Source of the DNA: Lineus longissimus
Taxonomy: Eukaryota; Nemertea; Pilidiophora; Heteronemertea; Lineidae
Direction of reading: 5' to 3'
NCBI RefSeq assembly: GCF_910592395.1
Contig: NC_088319.1
Coordinates: 3,474,001-3,534,000 of the forward strand
DNA length: 60,000 nucleotides
The position numbers and the translations under genes were made by a program. A model generated the notes under the pieces. The model saw nothing but the letters and a program-made list of their open reading frames with translations. It searched no databases and had not been told where the DNA came from. Below are positions 23,773 through 33,200 of this stretch, one piece after another (position 1 is the stretch's first letter; each line of letters opens with the position of its first letter).

Positions 23773-23868
23773 CAAGAAGTACGGGCAGTTTCTCCAGGGA
23801 CGCGAGGTACAGGCAGTTTCTCCAGGGACGCGAGGTACGGGCAGTTTCTCCAGGGACGCGAGGCATTC
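23773..23868. repeat. 28-bp tandem repeat, about 3 copies
   Basis: CAGTTTCTCC begins at 23786, 23814 and 23842, each followed by AGGGACGCGAGG. One diverged copy occurs at about 41573-41606 next to GPCR-B. Confidence 0.75.
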
Positions 23869-23889
23869 AGGCGGCAAGAGGTATCACTA

Positions 23890-24129
23890 GCAGGATGCTT
23901 TTTCCGACATTTTAGTGGTTTCTCTAACTTCTCCTGATTTATCTGAGAAAAGTCCGATTTTGAAGAAATCTGTAGAAAATATCAGGGCTTCCCAAAATTG
24001 GGCAATGAAGAAAAAAAATCCTATGTTGAATGGGGTTAATGAGATGTTAACCCGACACTGATAAGCTCACGCTGAGTGTTTGAATTGGTTCACTTAGGCA
24101 TTTGCAGGAAGTCGGAAAAAGCATCCTGC
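23890..24129. mobile_element. Palindromic MITE with TA target duplication
   Basis: Terminal inverted repeat GCAGGATGCTTTTTCCGAC at the left; its reverse complement ends at 24129. TA flanks both sides. Same family as the element at 10072-10218. Confidence 0.65.
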
Positions 24130-24448
24130 TAAGTGTGACGGGAAGTTGCTCTTGGGACAGGACGAACTCAAGAAACTGGGAAAATAGTTGGGTTTAGGCA
24201 GTAATTCGATCAGACAATCTCGCGGGCGTCGGGACAAATGTCCAATTTACATGCACCCGCTGAAATTGTCACGAAGGTCACAGTAGGTCCAGTGAGACTT
24301 GGCGACTTGACGACGTTTGGAGAATGTCGATCAGGGAGTTTTATACATGCAAATGATATTTTTTCTAAAACGAACACTGTAACACTGTAAGTTCGTAACA
24401 TTCCATCCGTTGGCGACACCACAAAGATTCACTTTCATGTAGTAGGGT

Positions 24449-24848
24449 GTAACAGAGGAAAAAATGGTCCAACAGGGGATTGAACCCGGGACCTCTCGCT
24501 CATAAGGCCATCACATTACCGACTGAGCTAAAGGAAATTTCCCTCTAGCCTGGGCTTGTAGGAATGATGCCACCACTGCATACTCCCCCTGTTCGGGAAA
24601 GTTGTGTCCTCACAACCGGGTTCTTCCGTGATACAAAGGGTTAATTCATTGTCCAAAGACACATCAGCATCTAAACAAATTATTAGTACCCTTTTACCAT
24701 GTTGGGCGCCAAAAGTAACAGAGGAAAAACATCAAGGTCCAACCGGGTATTGACCCGGGACCTCTCGCTTATAAGGCCATCACTCTACCGACTGAGCTAA
24801 AGGGAATTTCCCTCTAGCCTGGGCTAGTAGGAATGATGCCACCACTAC
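24449..24848 (-). repeat. Tandem tRNA-derived SINE dimer
   Basis: Two units about 266 bp apart each contain, on the minus strand, TTTAGCTCAGTCGGTA (box A) and GGTCCCGGGTTCAATCCC (box B; GGTCAATACC in the second). The anticodon loop is CTTATGA or CTTATAA (UAU-like). The anticodon stem has mismatches, so these are tRNA-derived repeats rather than working tRNA genes. A sequence between them, TTGGCGCCCAACATGG, resembles a retroelement primer-binding site. Confidence 0.65.
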
Positions 24849-24965
24849 AAGGGCATTTTGCAAAAGGGTCAATTCTGATTTGATTGACAAAAGGAGGGAT
24901 CAATTCCAATACAAAGATATTCCGTCACCTCCAAGTTTCTATTTCAAATATTTTGCTGGGAGTTT

Positions 24966-25520
24966 TCAACGTGTTTTCATCCGACAGCAACATGCCAACT
25001 TTCGTGAAACCTCTCTGATGTCTTGTCGAAACTTCCTCCCACCAGCCACCACGTAAAGGTAGAAATTAATGGCATGATTACTTGCCCAAATAATGCCGAT
25101 TGTTAGATTCTCAAGTGTATACCTCAGATTCCAATAGGGGTCGCTCATATCGTACATTGCCGCAACATCCGGTATTTCTACAACAAAATAATGCATCCGG
25201 AGCGGAAGTGTCGTCACAACATAACCTGCAGAAACGAAGATTAACATCCTGGTGACGATCCTTTGAACCTGGGTTCCCGGACTGGTCCAACTTCAGCCGT
25301 TGTTTAGAGGCCTGTTTTACTGTGATTAATATTGCAATGTTACAGACTGAGATGATGGTAAAGGGCAGGAATGTTCCAAACAAAATGTAAAAGGTACTGG
25401 TGAGGACTTCGATGGCAGGCTGATTTGGAACCAATATGATTAAGATATCGGATCCTGAAAAATATGGAGGCACAAACTGCAGATCATTTCTATAAACCAT
25501 TGTAAACAGCCAGAAAACTC
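24966..25520 (-). pseudogene. GPCR-A exon 3: TM5-TM7 and tail, frameshifted
   Basis: The TM5 frame (FLPFTIISVCNIAILI) and the TM6-TM7 frame (MLIFVSAGYVV onward) differ because of the 23-bp gap. Ends LACCCRMKTR, a few residues longer than GPCR-B. Confidence 0.8.
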
Positions 25521-25939
25521 CTGGATATAGAGTTACGGGGGGTAAGATATATTAAAAGTTTTTCATGTCGTGGATTTGCTCTTTTCTGTGGTATCTGTTA
25601 GTCTGTTCTTTGAAATGAATGTACCAGACGTAAATTGTAAATTGGAGAGTTGATCCGATAGAAGCCAAGTGGGGTTTTCCAAAGCAAAGTATCGCAACCG
25701 AGGACCGCTTGGTTTTAATTGGAGGGCAAAGGTTGATCATGTGCCCTTTAAGAATAAAACTTAACACTTTGATGTTGGTCCTTTTAGTTTTCTTATAATC
25801 ATGACCACTCGGATAGATCTCGATGTACACGTGTTCGTCTAAAACTGTTTGCGGACGCTTCGTGTTTTGGTCAGCCATTTCTGTATTAATCCGTCGAGTG
25901 GTGTTGATTAGACGACGAAAGAACGCCAGTCATACATAC

Positions 25940-26160
25940 CTGTAGTTTCATCCTTTATATACTGATAGGTAAAGAAAAAATTTAAGTTCAAAACAGTAAT
26001 GACGATAAAACTGACGACTACTATTCGTTTAGTCCTAGCTGGATCGCATAGGCGGCGCGCGGCCAATGGAAATCTCACAGCAATCAAGCGGTCACATGAC
26101 ATCATGGCAAGGAAGGTACCGGATGCCATTGCGAATGTGTACTCAAAATACCACGCGATT
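25940..26160 (-). pseudogene. GPCR-A exon 2: TM3, TM4
   Basis: IAWYFEYTFAMASG to MMSCDRLIAVRFPL (DRY variant DRL), then TM4 IVVVSFIVITVLN. Acceptor TTTTTTTCAG, donor GTATGTAT, 221 nt. Confidence 0.8.
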
Positions 26161-26641
26161 CTGAAAAAAACCAAACAAAAAACAGCAGTGAATATCTGTT
26201 ATAGAAAAGTACCTTGGGGTATACCTTGGCATGCTTGTTATCGATTCGAATAATTTATTGATTAGAAATTTTGACAAGAATTCATCTTGATGGCCAGGAG
26301 GAGGCAGAGATTATGAGTTGATGCGCTTTTGCAAAAAAGATCGCCTAACTTTTCACATTTCTCGAAATCTAGTGATGACCTATTTTACTCCTTGTTTCGG
26401 AGTACGTCAAGGTCCCAAAGTCAAGTTTGAATGGAATCCCCAGGTCACTTCAAGTTTAAATGATCAGGGCCTGGTAGTTCTGTGTTTCTCTCTGTAACTT
26501 AATATAACACATATCGAAGAAGATGAAACTTCCGCCAATGAAATGAAGTTTTCGCTTTCTATGTTTCGTCTTTTAAAAGGGGAGGGGGGGGGGGGGAAGA
26601 AACGAATAATAACCTTAACCAATATTGAGAAACTCCCTTAC

Positions 26642-26955
26642 TTGAATATATACTCCCTCCGAAGAAACAGTTCTGTCTCGTCGATGCCGTAGTAGGTTAG
26701 CGGCCACTGCCAACCAAACTGCAATAAAACACATGCGTCACAGACAGATAGAGCTAGCATGTAGACACACATTGACACCTGCTGGTTCTGCGCATGCACA
26801 GCGACCAAGCCAGAAATTATGTTTCCTGGAATTCCAAGTACGACCACAACAACCCACACATACTGTGTCATTATTTGGAGGGCAAATTCTAGATTCTGGA
26901 TCGTCCGATCAGGTGATGCTTCAGATGTTTGCAGCTCCAATTCCTCTGTTGTCAT
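26642..26955 (-). pseudogene. GPCR-A exon 1: N-terminus, TM1, TM2
   Basis: ATG at 26955 (MTTEELELQTSEASPD). TM1 contains GNIIS, TM2 LALSVCD. It ends phase 2 at GTAAGG. Reading straight through hits a stop after two bases, so the splice is needed. Confidence 0.8.
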
Positions 26956-28559
26956 GGTTGTATCAGTTGTAGTCGCTCAGTTATCGAAAATATACATAGG
27001 AAATAGGACATAAACACAGATATACACCCAGTAGAGGTTTTTGGTAAAATGAAGAATGAAACTCAAATGGTTTTTGAGATAGTGAAAACCCTTAGAGCTT
27101 CACTGAAAAACCTCTGCGAGGTGCATCTTTGTATTGGCCGAAAAACCCTTAAATGGTTTTTCAAAAGCTCCAAAATGCCTTTTCTAAGACAGCGCACTTT
27201 TGTAGTAAACGGCAAGTGGTATAAAAGGCAGATTTTTCAAGCCGTACATAGAGCCGCGAGCGACAAATACCAGGTATGAAATGTATTTTATCGACGATGA
27301 CTCTTTTTAACGAATTCCCCGATTCCACCAACATCTCAGTGATTTACGAGTATCACGTCAATGAATTAGAAGTAGATGACAAGCCGATTAATACTTCAGA
27401 CTCTGTCATACTGTAAATTGAGAGATCTGCCTGTTGATATAATCCACGATTCAAGAATCTTATAGCGAAATATGCCAACTGCATTCAGATTCACACATCG
27501 ACATCTTTCAGAGCAATAAAAATGGACTCTTTCCATGCGACGAAAATCCAGTTGTCTCTGCGTACTAAGCCAGTTGATATGAATTATATGAATTTGTAGC
27601 CTTACTCCACTGTATATAAAAATTAGGTGGTACATTCAACACAGTCCATCCTCCGTGAGTATTTGCAAATGCCGCTTATGAAAAGAGGTCTGGTGAAATG
27701 ACGGCGAGTAATTCTATAATGTGAATACAGTATTAATTTCACGATGCTGATGTTAACATTACATGAGTATAGTGTCAAGTATCGCTGTATGATCAAAAGG
27801 TACTTCAGTTCAACTCAGGATCAGGATTGTGACCAGTTCACATTTAGGTGCTGCACAACACTAGATTATCCTCAGGGTATGCTTAACTAATGCTCTTTCA
27901 CGGAGTCAACCAAAGCCGGTCAACTATGACACAGGCTGCCCTGCTGGGCTGTGTAACATTACTTTTTGTGATCACACTATCGGGCAGAGACATGTATTCA
28001 TCCACAGCTGGAAGTGTGGTACAGTCACATAGAGCTTATCAAAATGTCAAGTTGTGGTAAATTCATGGCTGGGATGGATCAAAGTGAAATTAATTCTCAA
28101 TCTGTGGTTGATTCTAAATCTACAGAGTCAAGCCATCACAGAAATATGCTTTTTGATAATATGTTTTTTCAAATGTGGTCACACTGGTCAGTTTAGAACT
28201 TGCATTTAAACAGGGCAATTTGAATGCACGAGTGTCGATTTGACGGATATGCTGTGCAGAAGTCATTTTTTCTCAGGCAATTGGTTATGGAATGTGGTAA
28301 AATTTCAATATGAGATTGGTACAGGGTTCTTCTTAACACATATGAAATTTCGTGAGGATTGATTGGCCCTAGGGATACTTTTTTTACCAAAACCTAACAA
28401 CAGCAATGTACACGTAATGTACACAGTGTCTAATACAGGGCGCTGGCCGAAATGAGTTCATGACCCATAAATACATTGAATGGCTCTCAGCTAGCTGCTG
28501 AGTCTGTGTTCAGTTCGTTGCCCTAGACATGACCGACGAACAATCCATAAGGCCTACAA

Positions 28560-28881
28560 TTTGTACACAAGAGCAATACTCGCCTTGAGAGGCGTTGTAA
28601 GGAACGAAATCGCCAAAGTCTTAGATCAGGATGTGCGATGTTTCTTGAGGTTCCTCGGTTCAAATGCCAGACTCTTGGTGGTCGTTCCTTTGCGGTAGCT
28701 GTTCCAAAACTGTGGAACCAGCTGCCGCAAAAGCTCCGTAACATTGATTCCTTCCAGACTATCAAGTCCCTTCTAAAGGCCCATCTTTTTGCAGTTGCCT
28801 TTGCGGAAAAAAGCGCACCAGAATACCCACTCGCTGAGTAATTGGAGCGCTCTACAAATGCCAACATTGATTGATTGATTG
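28560..28881 (+). mobile_element. 3' end of a CR1/L2-like non-LTR retrotransposon
   Basis: The plus strand encodes LEVPRFKCQTLGGRSFAVAV then PKLWNQLPQKLRN and FKSLLKAHLF-like text, the usual C-terminal end of LINE ORF2 proteins. It ends in a stop, then GCGCTCTACAAATGCC and a (TTGA)n tail. 5'-truncated. Same insertion at about 45170-45491. Confidence 0.75.
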
Positions 28882-29066
28882 AAATCAGCGCCTCTAGTGT
28901 CAAGATTGCCTTCGAAATGGTCAAAAGGCTCGATCGAATGAAGTTTTTTTCACCAAATTTGCATATCTCTAAGTTTGTTTGAGTGAGGGAAACATGTGTT
29001 TAACCATATGCCTAGCAACAGTTCAAATTTATCGGTTTTAGACGCTGAATAAGGAGGAAAACGATC

Positions 29067-29130
29067 ACAAAAAGTGGAGAATAATTGGTCACATGGCACA
29101 TCATGTGACCAAATATTCTCCACTTTTTGT
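29067..29130. repeat. Hairpin, about 29-bp arms
   Basis: ACAAAAAGTGGAGAATAATT, then GGTCACATG, a 6-nt loop, and the near-complete inverse CATGTGACC ... CCACTTTTTGT. Conserved at 45686-45748. Confidence 0.75.
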
Positions 29131-29503
29131 TTTCTTTTTTTCTTTGTTACATCAAGTCTAAGACGGATAATTTAGAACCGTTGATGTGATCATGTGTTGA
29201 ATATATGCTTTCATTGCTCAAGTGTAGTTAGGTTGTTTATTTCCTCCAAATAAGAGAGTTTTGTGTACATCAGTGTGCACGAGACATACATTTTACATAT
29301 GCAAACATATAAAACAAATCAAGTTATATGAATATTAGAGTTTGCCTAATTAATGTACACACAAGTTTTATTCACTACTATAGATGACAAGTATACACAA
29401 CTAATGATTATTTTGAACACGATTTTTCTTGAATATGTAAATAGATATACTGAATGGGAAAACGTATTGGCCAACATACCAATTACTCAGTGCTATCTTA
29501 GTA

Positions 29504-29678
29504 GAGTGGAACTTTCCTTAGTGGACATCTCTCTATTAAGGACAACCTCTCTATTATGGACACTAGTTTAAGTCCCAAATTGGTTGTTACAATTCAATTA
29601 GACTTCCCTAATCCGGACACCTCTCTATTAAGGACAGTATTTCTCAGTCCCAACAGTGTCCTTAATAGAGAGGTTCTA
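29504..29678. mobile_element. Short pogo/Tigger-type MITE
   Basis: The ends are inverted copies containing CTCTCTATTAAGGACA. In the second block the left end reads TA then CAGTGGAACTTTCC, the CAGTG start usual for pogo/Tigger termini. No coding capacity. Confidence 0.6.
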
Positions 29679-30204
29679 TCTTATTTGACAAATATTTACT
29701 CCATGTACACATTTCGTATTTTGAATAATGCGTATTCCTAAACGAAACAAAAGGGGGAGAACAAACATGAAGCAGTATGTATGTGTATGCAAATGGATTG
29801 CATTCCTTTGAATACCGAAGGTGTTTTTGCAACGACCTCATGATCATCTGCTGTAAGCTGCTCGAAGTCCTGGTACTACATTTTCAGTTGAAACCAATTG
29901 AAAGAAAGGAAGACATAATAAGCCATTTTCGTCCACTTCAAAACACATAGAGTTCGATTTTTTGGCTTGAGCATGATTATATGTCATGCTTCTTAATGTC
30001 CAAACACCATTCTGTTGAAGTAGGAACACGAACAATGTGTACAGGTCTACATCCCATGAAAAATGTATCATCTGAGAGTTATCTGCTGGGGAAGCACTTT
30101 TGTTGACCTCTTGAATCAAGGTAACAGAAGGCTTTTTATCTATTTTCAGTGTGACCGACACAAACCGCTTTATAGTGACCGCTTCACTTCTCCATGTTCT
30201 GGCT

Positions 30205-30255
30205 TCATGCTGATGGCTTCAATTCAGCATACGTCTGGTTGGCGGTCACATCAGG
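30205..30255 (-). CDS. IgR4 exon 14: terminal exon with YAEL
   Basis: Acceptor CCTCCTTTACAG, then PDVTANQTYAELKPSA and TGA. 51 nt, phase 0 start. Confidence 0.82.
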   Translation of the reverse strand, partial: PDVTANQTYAELKPSA

Positions 30256-33200
30256 CTGTAAAGGAGGATAATAATCTAATGTCAAAATGACTCTAGAAAC
30301 ACATAGCTTCGCGTCAACTAGTTTGTCTGACATCTTGGTAGTTCAGAGAATCATGGAATTCAAAGATTTAAAACCCATTGGGCAAATAAAAGTGCAGCTG
30401 TGTCCTGCAATGGAAGTGCTAGAAGTAAGACAATTAAAGGACAAATACGGCAAAGATTTGCAGATAATAAATTGAAAAAAAATGTATAGGCAGAAATATT
30501 CAAATTTGTATAGATTGTTATTTGAAAGAACATATTGCTAAGGCTCAGTGTTGAAGTGGCTGTCATTGTCTTACCGTGATGTCCAAGGCGGCATATTGAT
30601 TTTCCATTTCATCATACGGATTTTCTTCTCCAGCTAAAAAGAGTCATGAAGGTGAGAATCTTATCTTTTTTTAAAAACTCTTTCTGAAGCATGATCGGGC
30701 ATACACTTAGGAAACGGCCATCCAAAACCGCCCGCCAAGTTCTGGAACCCGTAGGGAAGGAATCGATTTTTTTTGGTATCAATTGCATAAGTATTACCTC
30801 TGCCTTCATACAAAATTGCGACTCCGTGAACCACTGATGATGCAACTATTTAAATAAGCTCCTGTATCGCGTCAGGGACTTACATTAGTAAGCGTTCGCA
30901 AAACGCTGAAAGCGATTTAGTTAGGCTTGCCATGACCGCCCTCAATACACAGCTCAGACTGACGTTTAAACGCCTGATAGTGGTACTTGCCTGCGGGATC
31001 TCCAGGTTTCTTTCCTTCGCTGCTCTCACTCGTACTCTGCCTGGTCTCATTGATATCCTTCACCAATTTACGTATCAAGGCCTCCTGAGCCAAGGGCTCA
31101 ATTTTCATTTTTACTATGTCCTCTCGCTGTAGTATGAGGAAGAATCGTGCATCGTTGAACCCGTTCTTAGCTAGGCATTCGTAAGTTGATTCTGTCACGT
31201 ATTTTGATAGGAGCCACTGTTTGAAATCTTCGACTGATATATCTGAAAGAATTCTCAAAGTTTGTAGCAATACTAAAAATGATAAAGAAATTCAGCTGAA
31301 GATTTTATGAGAAATATGATACCGCGTTTGCGACTGGTGCAATAAATTAGTGCACACGGTTTCGCCTGTATTGTAACTTGACAATTCTGCTGTTAATTCT
31401 ACGTTGAATTTCCTAAACTGTCGATGAGCCCGTCGTTATGTTTCGTGTTACAACCGCAAGGGGGTGGGGCGGGGGGGGGGGGGGTATGCCCATGACAAAA
31501 TAAGATAATGATAAAATGAAAGATTCATGACATTCACCGACCTTCGACTTTCCGAGCAGCATCATCGCCACTTGGCTTCTCGGTCAGATTTGTATCGTCG
31601 TAAATCACTTCTGAAACAATATTGACCAAAAGACGTCTGTTTAAAATGCAATATATCGGAAATCTTGGGATCGCTCCTTTCAACTTGAGCATGCACATGA
31701 TTGCATTTTAAATAAAGTAAAACTCGGACGAAAGGAGTATACGTACATGTACGTTAAGGCAGATGTCTAGTACGTACAGTACCAGTACATGTATTTGGTT
31801 AAAAAAGGTAAATGCTTACCTTTAACAGAATCCTGTTTAGGACCATTCACATAAACCGGCCCAGGTTGAATATCGTCACCTAGTATGGGGAGGGGTAGAG
31901 GAAATGTTAGCATTGTACGCATGGCTATCACTACTTACTTGTACATTGCACACCGCTAATGAACAAAATCAGCAAATCCACACTATGTGATGCTATTTTT
32001 AGGGTTGACCATGGACACTACTATTTTGAAGAGAACTTGAAATCCTAAAGCAATCAGAACGTCTTCAAAATTAAGTGAATGTCGGAGACTGTTCTCTGGG
32101 ACAGGCGCCTCCCTTGACATTGGCATTCACTTCGTTTTTAAAGAGTTCTAATTGCTTCGTCAGCAATTAAAGTTGCAGCCATAGAGGCGGCGCATTTGTC
32201 ATCCCTCAGTCTTATCGACTGGTCAGAATGGTTTAAGGCAATCACAGCTATCAAGAAAAAAGTACATTCATGTCAAAGCATATGTCAGCAGCCTTCAATA
32301 ACATATACCAATCATTTATCTACATTTAATATAATCCCGCTACCTTTATAGTACCCAGCTTTATATATTCTTTATGAACTAAAAAATATTTACCTTCAAA
32401 TGACCTGTTGACGACGTTCATGTAAAAAGGGTCGTGAAAAACGGATTCAGGTTGGGGAGTGCCAGTTCTCACATCATCCGCTTTCGATCCCACAGGTTTA
32501 TTTCGACCTAAACAGAAGGCAATGAGGTTGAACCAGTCAAAGAAGTTTTGAGTTGAGCGTATTATCAGGGCTGACCTGATGATATGCAAAGATAAATTAA
32601 CCAAACTATTTGTAAGTAAACAATGCCAACATATCGCGCTAATTTCTTCGGTTTTTTCATCAGGTTGGTATCAAAATGCATTTATTTTCTTATATAAAAC
32701 CTACCAGCGAAGCATGCCATGTTCCTCCTATGTAGAACGACAACCACGACCATGACCACAGCTATAACTATGACGACGGCTACAACCACACCAGTTATCA
32801 TGCCACCATCTGGACTACTTCCAGCAGGCACGGTAGTTGGTTGTCCAACATTATCAGGAAGCACAGGACTTCTTCCAGCAGACACGGTCGTGCTTTGTCC
32901 AGCATTCTCAGGGAGCACAGGTCCAGAAGTATAAATAACATCATCCCCATCATAGAAATCCAAATAGAAAACATAAGTCGTTGTCGCATGTGTCACATGA
33001 ATTGTGTAGTTTGTTCTTGCAGGATCTTGGATAGGGACGAAAGACCTGTTACATCCTGTCGTGTTTGGCGCCTGCCCTGGCAAGCAGAACTTGAACTCAA
33101 ACTTGGTGAATGGCTCCTTCAGAGACGCCGAGAACACCACGGTCACCAATTTTTCTTTCCGAATGAGCGTATATGTGGGGATACTCGGAACAGCTGAAAA

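Larger units (their letters stand above)
23418..24965. other. Intergenic region between GPCR-A and IgR3
   Basis: No gene is recognised. It holds a 28-bp tandem repeat, a palindromic MITE and two tRNA-like SINE units (listed separately). Compared with 41.56-41.61 kb downstream of GPCR-B, about 1 kb (roughly 23885-24940) is extra here. Confidence 0.6.
24966..26955 (-). pseudogene. GPCR-A: class A peptide-type GPCR broken by a 23-bp deletion
   Basis: Exons 26955-26642, 26160-25940 and 25520-24966 match GPCR-B in order and splice phase. TM1 (GIPGNIISG), TM2 (LALSVCD), TM3 end (CDRLIAVRF), TM5, TM6 (VVTTLPLR) and TM7 (NFYLYVVAGG) are all readable. Relative to GPCR-B, 23 bp are missing at about 25247-25248, between TM5 and TM6, removing the RETAHLTR region and shifting the frame, so summed exon length is not a multiple of three. 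A working protein would end soon after TM5. Otherwise near-identical to GPCR-B, so the loss is recent, or one base-call region is wrong. Family: rhodopsin-like neuropeptide-type receptor; ligand unknown. Confidence 0.8.
26956..30204. other. Intergenic region between IgR4 3' end and GPCR-A 5' end
   Basis: No host gene is recognised. It holds a LINE 3' fragment, a strong hairpin and a pogo-type MITE, all shared with 43589-46800, so they predate the block duplication. A TATAAAAGG at about 27220 on the plus strand is conserved in the second block. Confidence 0.55.

Noticed and set aside
24464-24535. Functional tRNA gene
   Set aside because: Box A and B are good but the anticodon stem mispairs and the unit is part of a longer repeated element.
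25552-25878. 108-aa minus-strand ORF inside the GPCR-A locus (and 42195-42584 in GPCR-B)
   Set aside because: Falls in intron 2; no membrane segment, and the phases of the flanking exons join without it.
27049-27279. 76-aa plus-strand ORF upstream of GPCR-A
   Set aside because: The same frame is broken by a 1-bp difference in the second block (near 43786) and no domain is recognisable.
28523-28924. 133-aa minus-strand ORF (repeated at 45133-45534)
   Set aside because: Antisense to a LINE ORF2 C-terminal fragment whose plus-strand text is recognisable.
30205-30255. Classical ITIM at QTYAEL
   Set aside because: Position -2 is Gln, not Ile/Val/Leu/Ser; the paired YxxL arrangement fits an ITAM-like motif better.
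32841-33197. 118-aa plus-strand ORF (repeated at 50489-50845)
   Set aside because: Shadow of the conserved FN3-like/TM exon on the other strand.
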